NCBI RefSeq assembly: GCF_000739915.1
Contig: NZ_BBJT01000003.1
Coordinates: 806,001-870,000, forward strand
DNA from: Paenibacillus chitinolyticus NBRC 15660
GTDB lineage: Bacteria > Bacillota > Bacilli > Paenibacillales > NBRC-103111
DNA length: 64,000 bases
Reading direction: 5' to 3'
The notes beneath the pieces are model-generated. The model worked only from the letters and a program-made list of their open reading frames with translations. It ran no database searches and had not been told where the DNA came from. Positions 34,716 to 43,293 of the stretch are shown one piece after another; positions within the stretch are counted from its first letter, which is position 1, and the number at the start of each line of letters is the position of its first letter. Made by a program: the position numbers and the translations under genes.

Positions 34716-34853
34716 ATGAAAAATTATACAGCTTCCGAAAGCCTCTGTCTCGTCGGAAAGGCATGGGAAATTAAACAATTTCTTCAGCTTGCCGTTCAGA
34801 AAGGCGGACGCGATCTGCCTCTCGTCGTCTTTTTGGAACAAAAATCCGGTTGA
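34716..34853 (+). CDS. mciZ: MciZ-like FtsZ-inhibitor peptide
   Basis: A 45-residue open frame with TGAGGA seven bases before its ATG. The stretch LCLVGKAWEIKQFLQ aligns with the FtsZ-binding part of B. subtilis MciZ (VVLVGKAWEIRAKLK), the 40-residue mother-cell peptide that caps FtsZ filaments during sporulation. The C-terminal half (GGRDLPLVVFLEQKSG) differs and is slightly longer. It sits upstream of and divergent from nudF. Too short for most gene finders. A sigma-E promoter would be expected; only a poor candidate (CATAGGTT at about 34671) is visible. Confidence 0.8.
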   Translation: MKNYTASESLCLVGKAWEIKQFLQLAVQKGGRDLPLVVFLEQKSG

Positions 34854-34888
34854 ACCCGCGCAGATCTCTCCATTCAAGTATAAAACGG

Positions 34889-35914
34889 TTACGGCCTCCC
34901 GAACCGGTTGCCCGCCCCTGGATCAATCAAGTCGTAAATCCCGTAAGATTGTAAAGGAAGCGCGGTATTTTCCGGCTGTTTACGGATGAGCCTCTGTAAT
35001 TCGGCCGCAACCCGGTTTCGCTCGCTCTCCGTTATATTCATATACGATACTCCCCCGATCATCCCTGTGGTAGCTTCAAGCGGCATTGTAACCACATCGT
35101 TTCCGGTAAGAGCGGAAAATGTGCTTGCAAACTGGAAAATAGTTCGGGCAGGTATGTCCATGCGGACATTGCCTCCCATAATTTTAAGAAGGTTATTGAT
35201 CTTGGCCACGTTGCGGTATTGAACCGTCTGGGTAAGCAGCTCGCGCACAACCTGCTGCTGGCGGCGCATTCTGCCGAAATCTCCGTCCGCATCTCCCCGG
35301 TACCGGGCATAATTAAGCGTCTGCTGACCGTTCAGCGTCTGCCTGCCTTTCTTGAGATACACATGACGGTGGGTGATCCGGTCGTCGAAGTCCATATTTT
35401 TCTCCACATCAATCGACAGTCCCCCGAGCGTATCCACGAATTCTTTGACTCCGTTAAAATTAAAAGCCACATAGTAGTCTACCGGGATGCCGAAAAACGC
35501 TTCGACGGTTTTCACGGCCAGATCCGCTCCCCCGTAAGCGTAAGCGTGGGCCAGTTTCTCTTTGCCGTGTCCCTGAATGCGGATCCGGGTATCCCGCGGG
35601 ATCGAAAGCAGCGTTATTTTCTGGCTTGAAGAATCGGCAACCGCCAGCATGTTCGTATCCGAACGCCCCTGCTCCACGTTCCCCGAGTCTATTCCCAGCA
35701 TAAGAAACACATACGTCTCCTTGGCGAGGGTTTCACGGACCGGCGCGGGGTTAACCGGTGTCGTTTGCGGAACCCCCGTTTCGGTCCGTTCTTTGTACAC
35801 CATATTCCAGCTGTGATAAGCGTTCCACGCGTAATAGCCGCCGACCGCGAGCAGCAGGGCAAGCGGCAGCACAGCCCAGAGCCAGAACCGTCTTCTTCTG
35901 CGTTCTCGTTTCAT
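34889..35914 (-). CDS. LytR-CpsA-Psr family cell-wall glycopolymer transferase
   Basis: Transfers teichoic acid-like or capsular polymers from undecaprenyl carriers to peptidoglycan. 341 residues: basic N-terminus, one membrane helix (FWLWAVLPLALLLAVGGYYAW), then the extracellular LCP domain with the pyrophosphate-binding RSDTNMLA, IPRDTRIRI and TLNYARYRGDADGDFGRMRRQQQ region. Key Asp and Arg residues are present. Convergent with mciZ. No glycopolymer cluster is next to it, so the substrate is open. Confidence 0.9.
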   Translation of the reverse strand: MKRERRRRRFWLWAVLPLALLLAVGGYYAWNAYHSWNMVYKERTETGVPQTTPVNPAPVRETLAKETYVFLMLGIDSGNVEQGRSDTNMLAVADSSSQKITLLSIPRDTRIRIQGHGKEKLAHAYAYGGADLAVKTVEAFFGIPVDYYVAFNFNGVKEFVDTLGGLSIDVEKNMDFDDRITHRHVYLKKGRQTLNGQQTLNYARYRGDADGDFGRMRRQQQVVRELLTQTVQYRNVAKINNLLKIMGGNVRMDIPARTIFQFASTFSALTGNDVVTMPLEATTGMIGGVSYMNITESERNRVAAELQRLIRKQPENTALPLQSYGIYDLIDPGAGNRFGRP

Positions 35915-36112
35915 CCGTTCCGTTTCACCCCCCGATTCTGCAAAATGTGCAATATCCGTAGTATGGGGAAACCGCCGGCAAAAAAAAGATCCCCGCCCCT
36001 AACATCTTCTGTAGAAAGCGGGAAACTTTGTGAATCCGAAACAAAGACGTACGGCTCCCGGAGGAGAAGTACGTCTTTGCCGATAAAACGGGCAGAACGG
36101 AAACCTAAAGAC

Positions 36113-36158
36113 AAAACCTCCATCCGGACTGCCTTAGGCCTGTCGGGATAGAGGTTTT
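36113..36158 (-). terminator. Terminator after the M20 peptidase gene
   Basis: AAAACCTCxATCC pairs with GGATxGAGGTTTT, with a 20-base loop, then TGTC on the minus strand and TTTTTGGG on the plus strand. A second hairpin GACGTAC/GTACGTC lies at about 36046-36076. Confidence 0.6.
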
Positions 36159-36172
36159 TGGGTTCGAGCCGC

Positions 36173-37309
36173 TTATTTCGCTTGTTCCGTTACTTCGCGA
36201 ACGATAGCCACGACCGCTTCGGCTGTTTTCACGAGATCGGATACCGCGATATGTTCATTGGTGGTGTGAATTTCCTTGTAACCTACCGCCAGGTTCACCG
36301 TAGGAATTCCCATGCCGTTGAAAATATTCGCGTCACTTCCTCCGCCGGAGTGGAACGTGCTGGTTTTGCAGCCCATGCCTTCCAGGGCCTTCATGGCCAG
36401 CTTCACAACCGGCGATGTTTCGTCGTGCATGAAAGCGGGATACACGATATCCGCTTCGAAATCGCACGTCGTGCCGAAATCGGCCGCCGTGTCTTTGCAC
36501 GCCTGCTCCATCGCGGCCAGCTGTGCCTCCAGCTTGCTTTGAACGATGCTGCGCGCTTCCGCTTCGAGAAGCACGCGGTCGCAGACCACGTTAAGCGGAC
36601 CGAGGCCGGAGAAGCTGCCGATGTTGGCTGTCGTCTCCGAATCCAGACGGCCCAGCTTCATGCGGGATACCGCTTTGCTTGCCACCTGGATGGCCGAAAT
36701 GCCGTCTTCCGGGTTCACACCCGCGTGAGCGGATTTGCCGTACATGACGATCTTGATTTCGGCGCGGGCCGGAGCCGCAACGGCGATTTCGCCGATCTCG
36801 CCGTTAGAGTCCAGCGCATAGCCGAACTCGGCCTTCATGACGGACGGGTCCATCGCGCGTGCGCCTTTCAGCCCGGATTCTTCGCCTACCGTGATCACGA
36901 ACTGGATCGGACCGTGAGCGATATTCTGCTCCTTCAGCACCCGGATCGCTTCGAACATCGCCGCGATACCGGCTTTGTCGTCGCTTCCCAGAATCGTGGT
37001 TCCGTCGCTGCGGATAATTCCGTCTTCACCGATTTGCGGCTTGATTCCGTTGCCCGGAGCCACCGTATCCATATGGCTGGTAAAGAAAATGCACGGAGTC
37101 GATTCCGGCGCGCCGCTGGCTTCCAGCATACAAATCAGGTTGCCGGCCCCGTGGCCGGTTTTCTCGGCCGCATCATCCGTCTGGACGGAAAGACCGAGTT
37201 CCTTGAATTTCGTCTGCAGGACTACACTGATCTCCTGCTCGTATTGCGTAACGCTATCGACCTGTACAAGCTCGATAAATTCTTTTATTAACCGTTCCTG
37301 CTGGATCAT
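36173..37309 (-). CDS. M20/M42 family metallopeptidase (PepT-like, YqjE type)
   Basis: Cytosolic di-zinc aminopeptidase of the tripeptidase T-like group. 378 residues with metal ligands H79 (TSHMDTV), D110 (LGSDDKAG), general base E143 (VGEESG), D167 (LDSNGEIG) and a C-terminal His in TTNEHIAV; a dimerisation domain with SAHAGVNPEDGISAI lies between. Substrate is inferred from the family only. It is divergent from prli42 and its start overlaps no gene. Confidence 0.9.
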   Translation of the reverse strand: MIQQERLIKEFIELVQVDSVTQYEQEISVVLQTKFKELGLSVQTDDAAEKTGHGAGNLICMLEASGAPESTPCIFFTSHMDTVAPGNGIKPQIGEDGIIRSDGTTILGSDDKAGIAAMFEAIRVLKEQNIAHGPIQFVITVGEESGLKGARAMDPSVMKAEFGYALDSNGEIGEIAVAAPARAEIKIVMYGKSAHAGVNPEDGISAIQVASKAVSRMKLGRLDSETTANIGSFSGLGPLNVVCDRVLLEAEARSIVQSKLEAQLAAMEQACKDTAADFGTTCDFEADIVYPAFMHDETSPVVKLAMKALEGMGCKTSTFHSGGGSDANIFNGMGIPTVNLAVGYKEIHTTNEHIAVSDLVKTAEAVVAIVREVTEQAK

Positions 37310-37380
37310 GGGTTCCCTCCGTTGTTGCTATGGTTTACAATAGAGTCAGCGAAAAGTTTGTCCGAATAGGAGTGATTGGT

Positions 37381-37482
37381 ATGAAACGCAACCGTCTGTT
37401 CAAAATCGTCGTGTATATCATGCTGTTCAGCATGGTCGCTTCGACCTTGATGGTCTCCCTCAGCTTCCTGACAACCTCATAA
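37381..37482 (+). CDS. prli42: Prli42-like membrane microprotein
   Basis: A 33-residue frame with AGGAGTG nine bases ahead of its ATG: a basic N-terminus MKRNRLFKIVVYIMLF and one helix ending SLSFLTTS. Length, charge pattern and helix match the Prli42 family, described in Listeria as the membrane anchor of the stressosome, and the gene lies between an M20 peptidase and bkdB. No RsbR/S/T genes are in the window. Convergent with bkdB, six bases apart. Confidence 0.75.
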   Translation: MKRNRLFKIVVYIMLFSMVASTLMVSLSFLTTS

Positions 37483-37488
37483 TACGCC

Positions 37489-38898
37489 TCAATACAGCTT
37501 GGTTTCAAGATTGTAGGCTTCCATATTTTCCTTCACGCGCTGCAAAAAGCGTCCGCAGATAACCCCGTCCAGAATCCGGTGGTCCAGCGACAGGCAGATG
37601 TTTACCATCGAACGGACCGCGATCATATCCTGGATCACGACCGGCCTTTTCACGATGGATTCGAAGGTCAGGATGGCCGCCTGCGGATAGTTGATAATCG
37701 GCTGCGAAAGGATGGAACCGAAGGAGCCCGTGTTGTTCACGGTAAAAGTGCCCCCCTGCAGGTCGTTTAACGACAGCTTGCCGGTGCGGGCCTTTTTCGT
37801 TAGGTTGTCCGCTTCGAGGGCAAGCCCCGCGATATTCATCTGATCCGCTTTCTTGATCACGGGCGTTAGAACGGATTCTTCCGTACCGACCGCAAGCGCG
37901 AGGTTGATATCCCGCTTGATGATGATTTTATCGACCGCCCAGACCGAGTTCATGATCGGATAGTCTTTGATGGCGTTGACCACAGCTTTCAGAAGAAACG
38001 GAAGATAGGTGAGATTGATCCCTTCGCGGCGCATGAATTCTTCTTTGACCTTGCTCCGCAGGGTCACGAGATTCGTTACGTCCACTTCGATCATCGTCCA
38101 GGCGTGCGGAATTTCCGATACGCTCTGGCGCATGCGGCTCGCGATCGTGTTGCGGATCGGCGTCACATCGATGAACGTTTCCCCCCGCGAATCCGAATTC
38201 GCGTCGAATTCGAGCGGCGTCGGCGGATTCTGCGAAAGGTGAATGCCGCTGCTGCGCACCGGAATTTGCGGCTCGGGCCTGTAAGGATTAGCAGCCGGCG
38301 CTTCCGCAGACGGTTGATGCGCCGGTGCGGATGGCGCATGCGCTTGCGGCACGGCCGGCGTCTGAACAAGCGGTGCAGCTGCTTGGCTGCCGCCGCTGGG
38401 AGCCGCCTGTGCCCCGCCCTGCGCTATGTAGGTTTCGACGTCCTTGCGCGTGATGCGCCCGCCGAATCCCGTACCCTTGACGCGGCCGAGATCCACGGCG
38501 TTCTCCGCGGCAAGACGCTGCACGGCGGGCGAGTACCGGCCGCGCATGCTTTGGTCGGCACTCTCTTCCGCGATTGCCGCCGCGGAGTCTCCCTGCGATG
38601 CAGGACCGCCGCTTGCGCCCGCGGAAGCCGCTTCTGCCGACTCCGGCACTTCCAGGAGGCAGATCGGGTCTCCTACGGCTGCGGTCTCGCCGCTGCCGAC
38701 GAGAATTTTGACCAGCCGGCCTTCGATCGGGCTGGGCATTTCGACGTTGACTTTGTCCGTGTACAGCTCACAAAGCACGTCGTACTGCTGGATATAGTCA
38801 CCGGGCTGCTTCAGCCAGGTACCGACCGTAGCGGAAACGAGACTTTCCGCCAGATGAGGCACCGGCACTTCGGCCAGCCGGAATTTTGATTCGCTCAT
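37489..38898 (-). CDS. bkdB: Branched-chain 2-oxoacid dehydrogenase E2 (lipoyl acyltransferase)
   Basis: Core of the complex that converts branched-chain 2-oxoacids to acyl-CoA primers for iso/anteiso fatty acids. 469 residues: lipoyl domain with the lipoylated lysine in ELYTDKVNVEMPSP, a peripheral-subunit-binding domain (SPAVQRLAAENAVDLGRVKG), an Ala/Pro-rich linker, and the catalytic domain with SLDHRILDG (His and Asp). ATG 38898 has GGGGGAA six bases ahead; the first possible ATG overlaps the bkdAB stop. Last gene of the operon. Confidence 0.94.
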   Translation of the reverse strand: MSESKFRLAEVPVPHLAESLVSATVGTWLKQPGDYIQQYDVLCELYTDKVNVEMPSPIEGRLVKILVGSGETAAVGDPICLLEVPESAEAASAGASGGPASQGDSAAAIAEESADQSMRGRYSPAVQRLAAENAVDLGRVKGTGFGGRITRKDVETYIAQGGAQAAPSGGSQAAAPLVQTPAVPQAHAPSAPAHQPSAEAPAANPYRPEPQIPVRSSGIHLSQNPPTPLEFDANSDSRGETFIDVTPIRNTIASRMRQSVSEIPHAWTMIEVDVTNLVTLRSKVKEEFMRREGINLTYLPFLLKAVVNAIKDYPIMNSVWAVDKIIIKRDINLALAVGTEESVLTPVIKKADQMNIAGLALEADNLTKKARTGKLSLNDLQGGTFTVNNTGSFGSILSQPIINYPQAAILTFESIVKRPVVIQDMIAVRSMVNICLSLDHRILDGVICGRFLQRVKENMEAYNLETKLY

Positions 38899-38912
38899 AT
38901 CGCGTTCCCCCA

Positions 38913-39893
38913 TTAAAACTGCGCGAGTTCTCTCATCGCGTCCGCTAATTTGTCCGTGTTAAGCAGGAAAAACTTCTCCATCGGCGGGTTCATTCCGACG
39001 GCCGGAACATCCGGGCCGCATAACCGGCGGATCGGCGCATCGAGATCGTACAGCAGCTCTTCGGCTACGATAGCCGCAACTTCGGCCCCGATCCCGCCTG
39101 TTTTGTTATCCTCGTGGGCAATCAGAACCTTGCCCGTCTTGGCCGCCGCTTCCAGAATCGCCTCAACGTCCAGCGGCTGGATCGTGCGCAGATCGAGCAC
39201 GTGGGCGCTGATGCCTTCCTTCGCCAGCTCTTCCGCCGCCTGCAGGGCGTAGTGCACGGCAATTCCGTACGCGATCACGGTCAGATCCGTGCCTTCGCGT
39301 TTTACTTCGGCTTTGCCGATCGGTACGATATAATCCCCCTCCGGCACTTCCGCCAAAAGCGAGAGGTAACATTTCTTATGCTCAAAATAAAGGACCGGGT
39401 CCGGGTCCCGGATAGCCGCCAGAAGCAGCCCTTTGGCGTCGTAAGGATTCGACGGCGCGACCATTTTGAGGCCGGGCGTTCCGAAGAATACCGATTCCGG
39501 GCACTGCGAGTGATAAATCGCTCCGCCTCCCGCCGCTCCGTAAGGGGCGCGGATGACGATCGGGCAGCTCCAGTCGTTGTTGGAACGGTAGCGGATTTTG
39601 GCCGCTTCGCTGATAATCTGGTTCGTCGCCGGAAAAATAAAGTCCGCGAACTGGATTTCCGCGATAGGTTTCATCCCGTACATAGCGGCTCCGATCGCCG
39701 TTCCGACGATAGCCGATTCGGCCAGCGGCGTATCAAGGACACGGCTCTCGCCGTACAGGTCACGCAGACCTTTCGTCGCGTTGAGCACGCCGCCTTTGCC
39801 GACGTCTTCTCCCAAGACAAACACATTTTCGTCGCGCTGCATTTCGTCCTGCATCGCCGAACGGATTGCTTCCAAATAGGTTATTACTGCCAC
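38913..39893 (-). CDS. bkdAB: Branched-chain 2-oxoacid dehydrogenase E1 beta
   Basis: Beta subunit of the thiamine-diphosphate-dependent decarboxylase. 326 residues with VLGEDVGKGGV, YRSNNDWSCPIVIRAPYG and DLRTIQPLDVEAI, typical of E1 beta. 26 bases after bkdAA. Beta subunits of pyruvate dehydrogenase are close relatives; the absence of a pdhA-like set and the lpd-first order favour the branched-chain assignment. Confidence 0.92.
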   Translation of the reverse strand: MAVITYLEAIRSAMQDEMQRDENVFVLGEDVGKGGVLNATKGLRDLYGESRVLDTPLAESAIVGTAIGAAMYGMKPIAEIQFADFIFPATNQIISEAAKIRYRSNNDWSCPIVIRAPYGAAGGGAIYHSQCPESVFFGTPGLKMVAPSNPYDAKGLLLAAIRDPDPVLYFEHKKCYLSLLAEVPEGDYIVPIGKAEVKREGTDLTVIAYGIAVHYALQAAEELAKEGISAHVLDLRTIQPLDVEAILEAAAKTGKVLIAHEDNKTGGIGAEVAAIVAEELLYDLDAPIRRLCGPDVPAVGMNPPMEKFFLLNTDKLADAMRELAQF

Positions 39894-39919
39894 GTTGCTG
39901 CCTCCCTCTGCTCTTACAC

Positions 39920-40921
39920 TTACGCCTCGGCGTATACGTGCTTCAGCGTATCTTCGCCTGTCGGATAAGGAGCCGCGTCCGCATAGGCTGTCGCTTCATT
40001 GATTTCCTGCTGAATCGCAGTCAGCAGCTCCTGGTCCTTCTCTTCGCTCCAGATACCGCAGTCGATCAGATATTGACGGAATTTCGGCAGTCCGTCTTTG
40101 GCGCGGTTCTCTTCCACTTCTTCCTTCGTGCGGTACAAAAGATCGTTATCCGACGTGGAATGCGGAGGAACCCGGTACAAATCCGCCTCGATCAGCGTCG
40201 GGCCTTCGCCCCGCAGAGCGCGCTCGCGGGCTTCCTTCACCACGCGGTACACTTCCAGCGGATCGTTGCCGTCCACCTTCACGCCGGGGAAGCCGTAGCC
40301 GATCGCCCGGTCGGCGATATTGCCCGCAACCTGCTTGTGATGCGGAACCGAAATCGCGTACCGGTTATTCTCGCACATGAGAATGACCGGCAGCTTGTGT
40401 ACGCCGGCGAAGTTGCAGCCTTCGTGGAAGTCTCCCTGGTTGCTGGAACCTTCTCCGAAGGTCACAAAGGAAACAAGCTCGTCGCCCTTCATCTTGGCGG
40501 CCAGGGCAATTCCGACCGCATGCGGCACCTGCGTCGTAACCGGGCTGGAGCCCGTCACGATCCGGTGCTTGCTGTGTCCGAAGTGGCCCGGCATCTGGCG
40601 GCCGCCGCTGTTGGGATCTTCCGCTTTCGCGAATACCGAAAGCATCAGTTCCTTCATGGTCATGCCCACCGAAAGAACAAACGCGTAATCGCGGTAATAC
40701 GGCAGGAAATAATCTTTCTCGGCGTCGAGAGCGTATGCCGCTCCGGCCTGAGCCGCTTCCTGGCCTACGCCCGATACGTGAAAGGCAATTTTGCCGGAAC
40801 GCTGCAGAAGCAGGGACCGCTCGTCGAATTTGCGCGCGAGCAGCATGGATGTATACATTTGAATGACTCTTTCATCGGAAAGTCCTAATTGCTGATGTTT
40901 AACGTATTGACCGATGGACAT
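39920..40921 (-). CDS. bkdAA: Branched-chain 2-oxoacid dehydrogenase E1 alpha
   Basis: Alpha subunit carrying the thiamine diphosphate motif (GEGSSNQGDFHEGCNFAG, then ENNRYAIS). 333 residues; also RMSRDYAF-like loop (LPYYRDYAFVLSVG) and VPPHSTSDNDLLYR with the phosphorylation-loop-like region. It has its own promoter-like sequence about 55 bases upstream, so bkdAA-bkdAB-bkdB can be transcribed apart from lpd. Confidence 0.93.
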   Translation of the reverse strand: MSIGQYVKHQQLGLSDERVIQMYTSMLLARKFDERSLLLQRSGKIAFHVSGVGQEAAQAGAAYALDAEKDYFLPYYRDYAFVLSVGMTMKELMLSVFAKAEDPNSGGRQMPGHFGHSKHRIVTGSSPVTTQVPHAVGIALAAKMKGDELVSFVTFGEGSSNQGDFHEGCNFAGVHKLPVILMCENNRYAISVPHHKQVAGNIADRAIGYGFPGVKVDGNDPLEVYRVVKEARERALRGEGPTLIEADLYRVPPHSTSDNDLLYRTKEEVEENRAKDGLPKFRQYLIDCGIWSEEKDQELLTAIQQEINEATAYADAAPYPTGEDTLKHVYAEA

Positions 40922-40975
40922 TGGGGCTGTGCCTCCTTTTTGTTACCTGGTCTTAATACTAGACACTATATGCTT

Positions 40976-41004
40976 ATTATAAACGGTATTCTTGTCCAAT
41001 TCAA
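40976..41004 (-). promoter_or_regulatory. Sigma-A promoter in front of bkdAA
   Basis: Minus strand TTGAAT, 17 bases, TATAAT (perfect -10), in the 120-base gap between lpd and bkdAA. No sigma-54-type (GG-N10-GC) promoter is visible here, unlike the SigL-dependent bkd operon of B. subtilis. Confidence 0.65.
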
Positions 41005-41041
41005 CGGACATTTGGCACAGACAGCCGTTTTCAACCTCTGG

Positions 41042-42466
41042 TTAAATGTGGATGGCCCGTCCTTCTGCGGCGAGAACCGCTTCCGCGAACGCCTCCGAAA
41101 GCGTCGGATGCGGATGAATCGTGCTGCCGATTTCCCACGGGGAAGCTTCCAAAAGCTGAGCCAGTGCGGCTTCGGCGATATAATCCGTGACGTGAGGTCC
41201 GATCATGTGAACGCCGAGCAGATCGTTCTTGTCCGCGTCGATCACGACTTTGATAAAGCCGTCGTTCTCCCCGTACACGATGGCTTTGCCGAGCGGCTTG
41301 AAGCCGAACTTGCCGGTCTTGATCCGGAAGCCTTTCTCCTTGGCTTCCGCTTCCGTCCAGCCCACGGACGCGATTTCCGGCCGTGTGTAGACACATCTCG
41401 GGATGCGGTGCGCCTCGTGTGTGTGCGGCTCCAAGCCGCAGATGTGCTCGACCGCGACGACGCCTTCGTGGCTGGCCGCGTGGGCCAGCTGCAGACCGCC
41501 GATCACATCGCCGATGGCGTAGATGTGCGGGATGTTCGTCTGCATGTGCCCGTTCACGCGGATAAAGCCGCGCTCGATCTTCACATCGGTGTTCTCCAGC
41601 CCGAACTGTTCCACGTTCGGCGCTCTTCCCACCGATACGAGGATTTTGCCGGCGGCGAGCTCCACGCGCTCGCCTTTCTGCTCGGCGGCGACCGTGACGC
41701 CGGAAGCGTCCTTGCGGAGCGTGTCCGCGAGTACGCTTGCGTTCGTGAGCACCTTCACGCCGCGCTTGCGGAGCAGCCGGTCCAGCTCGCGGGAGATTTC
41801 TTCGTCCTCGGTCGGCACGAGGCGGGAGCCCGCTTCCACAACGGTTACGTCCACGCCGAAATCGTTCATCATCGAAGCCCATTCGACGCCGATAACACCC
41901 CCGCCGACAATGATGAGGGAATCCGGCAGCGCTTCAAGCGCCAGAGCCTCGTCGCTCGTCAAGATGTGTTCACCGTCCGGCTCCAGACCGGGCAGGACGC
42001 GCGGCCGCGATCCCGTGGCGAGGATAAGGTGTTCCGGAATCAGTGTCTCGAAGCTGCCGTCCGGCATTTCGACGGATAGCGTCCCGCTTCTCGAAGAGAA
42101 AATCGACGGAGCCATAATGCGGCCGATTCCGTTAAAGACGTCGATTTTATTTTTTTTCATAAGATACTGCACGCCCTTGTGGATCTGAGCCACGATCCCG
42201 TCTTTACGTGACTGCACACGGGTGAAGTCCAGGGAAACTTCGGGCGCAATAACGCCGAACTCTTCCGCTTGCCTCGTTGTCGCCAGAACCTCCGCGCTTC
42301 TAAGCAGCGCTTTGCTCGGGATACAGCCGCGGTGCAGACAGGTTCCGCCCAGTTTATCTTTCTCCACCAACGCCACTTTCTTGCCGAGTTGGGCCGCACG
42401 GATAGCGGCGACATAACCGCCCGTTCCGCCTCCCAAAATTACGATATCGTACGCTTGTCCACTCAT
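41042..42466 (-). CDS. lpdV: Dihydrolipoyl dehydrogenase (E3)
   Basis: FAD enzyme reoxidising the lipoyl groups of BkdB. 474 residues from the ATG after AGGAGG: FAD motif VILGGGTGGYVAAIRAAQLG, redox disulfide in GGTCLHRGCIPSK, NAD motif IIVGGGVIGVEWASM, YAIGDVIGG, and catalytic HPHPTLSEAF (His-Glu). The 18 codons of the longer frame have no site. Named lpdV by position with bkd genes; enzymes of this class can serve several complexes. Confidence 0.94.
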   Translation of the reverse strand: MSGQAYDIVILGGGTGGYVAAIRAAQLGKKVALVEKDKLGGTCLHRGCIPSKALLRSAEVLATTRQAEEFGVIAPEVSLDFTRVQSRKDGIVAQIHKGVQYLMKKNKIDVFNGIGRIMAPSIFSSRSGTLSVEMPDGSFETLIPEHLILATGSRPRVLPGLEPDGEHILTSDEALALEALPDSLIIVGGGVIGVEWASMMNDFGVDVTVVEAGSRLVPTEDEEISRELDRLLRKRGVKVLTNASVLADTLRKDASGVTVAAEQKGERVELAAGKILVSVGRAPNVEQFGLENTDVKIERGFIRVNGHMQTNIPHIYAIGDVIGGLQLAHAASHEGVVAVEHICGLEPHTHEAHRIPRCVYTRPEIASVGWTEAEAKEKGFRIKTGKFGFKPLGKAIVYGENDGFIKVVIDADKNDLLGVHMIGPHVTDYIAEAALAQLLEASPWEIGSTIHPHPTLSEAFAEAVLAAEGRAIHI

Positions 42467-42569
42467 TTTTATGTTCCTCCTGTTCTTTTCCGAAGCCTTG
42501 GGTCGTTCACGGTCTTTCATGCTTTTATGTGTATGAACCTGTTATGTATGGCAGGGTTGATTCGTCCTC

Positions 42570-42599
42570 ATTGTACAACGTACAAGGGCCTTCCGTAAA
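42570..42599 (-). promoter_or_regulatory. Likely sigma-A promoter of lpdV
   Basis: Minus strand TTTACG, 18 bases, TACAAT, about 100 bases before the lpdV ATG. Four of six and five of six consensus bases. Confidence 0.45.
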
Positions 42600-42785
42600 A
42601 GCCGGCTGCCGGGCAGGCGCGTGCCCCCGTACGGCCGATCCCCGTCCCGTTCATTGTAACCCCTCTACGCCCTTAAAATATAGTAGGCATCCAAAATAGA
42701 CAGAACCATCCGGACACGGTATCATGGGAATAAAGGCGCTGAGCCCTCACTTATTCTCTTCTCTGATCTGTAAAGGAGCCGCATT
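42600..42785. other. Intergenic region between lpdV and the DUF2627 gene
   Basis: Divergent promoters are expected here. It holds a short GC-rich hairpin (GCCGGGCAGGCGCGTGCCC) and a TATAGT at about 42681-42686 without a well spaced -35. No gene, and specifically no ptb, bcd, buk or bkdR, which flank this position in Bacillus. Confidence 0.5.
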
Positions 42786-43046
42786 ATGAAAGATAAATTA
42801 AGCCGTTTTGTCGCGATCATGCTTCTCGTAATTCCCGGCGTTATGGCGACCTACGGTTTTCTGTCCATGAAAGACGCGTTTTTCCATCAATTCGAGGCGG
42901 AAGGCTATATTCATTGGGGCAAATTCGTCCTCGGTTTCATTCTATTCGGTCTCGGCGTCGCCTTTATCGGCGGTTGGACTTTCTTCCGGGACCGCAAGCG
43001 CAATTACGTCGCACCGCGGTTCAAAGCGAAGCGCAGACGGCAGTAA
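42786..43046 (+). CDS. DUF2627 membrane protein
   Basis: An 86-residue protein with two helices (FVAIMLLVIPGVMATYGF and FVLGFILFGLGVAFIGGWTFF) and a basic tail (KAKRRRQ), matching DUF2627 (YqzF). AAGGAG precedes the ATG. The family sits next to bkd genes in many Bacillales. Function unknown. Confidence 0.85.
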   Translation: MKDKLSRFVAIMLLVIPGVMATYGFLSMKDAFFHQFEAEGYIHWGKFVLGFILFGLGVAFIGGWTFFRDRKRNYVAPRFKAKRRRQ

Positions 43047-43216
43047 TCCGTCCTCCGTCCGGCCCGCCCGGCACGAAAGAATCCTCCGCTCCCGGGCTTC
43101 CGGTTTGGCATCGCATGACGCATGACGCATGACCAAGATTACCCGTCCGGCACAGATTCATTCCGCTCCGGCCGTTAAGATCGGGGGCAGGCACCTGTGC
43201 AGCCCCCGCTACAGAC

Positions 43217-43268
43217 AAACAGCCCCACCGCCCGAAAGGTAATCCTTTCAGCAGGGAGCTGTTTTTTT
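43217..43268 (+). terminator. Branched terminator after the DUF2627 gene
   Basis: AAACAGC pairs with GCTGTTT, enclosing a GAAAGG/CCTTTC hairpin, then TTTTTTT. Another hairpin GGGGGC/GCCCCC lies just before it (about 43181-43206). It also separates the convergent CMD-family gene. Confidence 0.65.
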
Positions 43269-43293
43269 ATGCCGCGTAAAAAATCATCAATCG

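Noticed and set aside
34680-34877. 65-codon minus-strand frame across mciZ
   Set aside because: Antisense to the mciZ frame, which has the family motif and a ribosome site.
43181-43268. Riboswitch in the two-hairpin sequence after the DUF2627 gene
   Set aside because: It lies downstream of a plus-strand gene and upstream of nothing on that strand; a branched terminator explains it.
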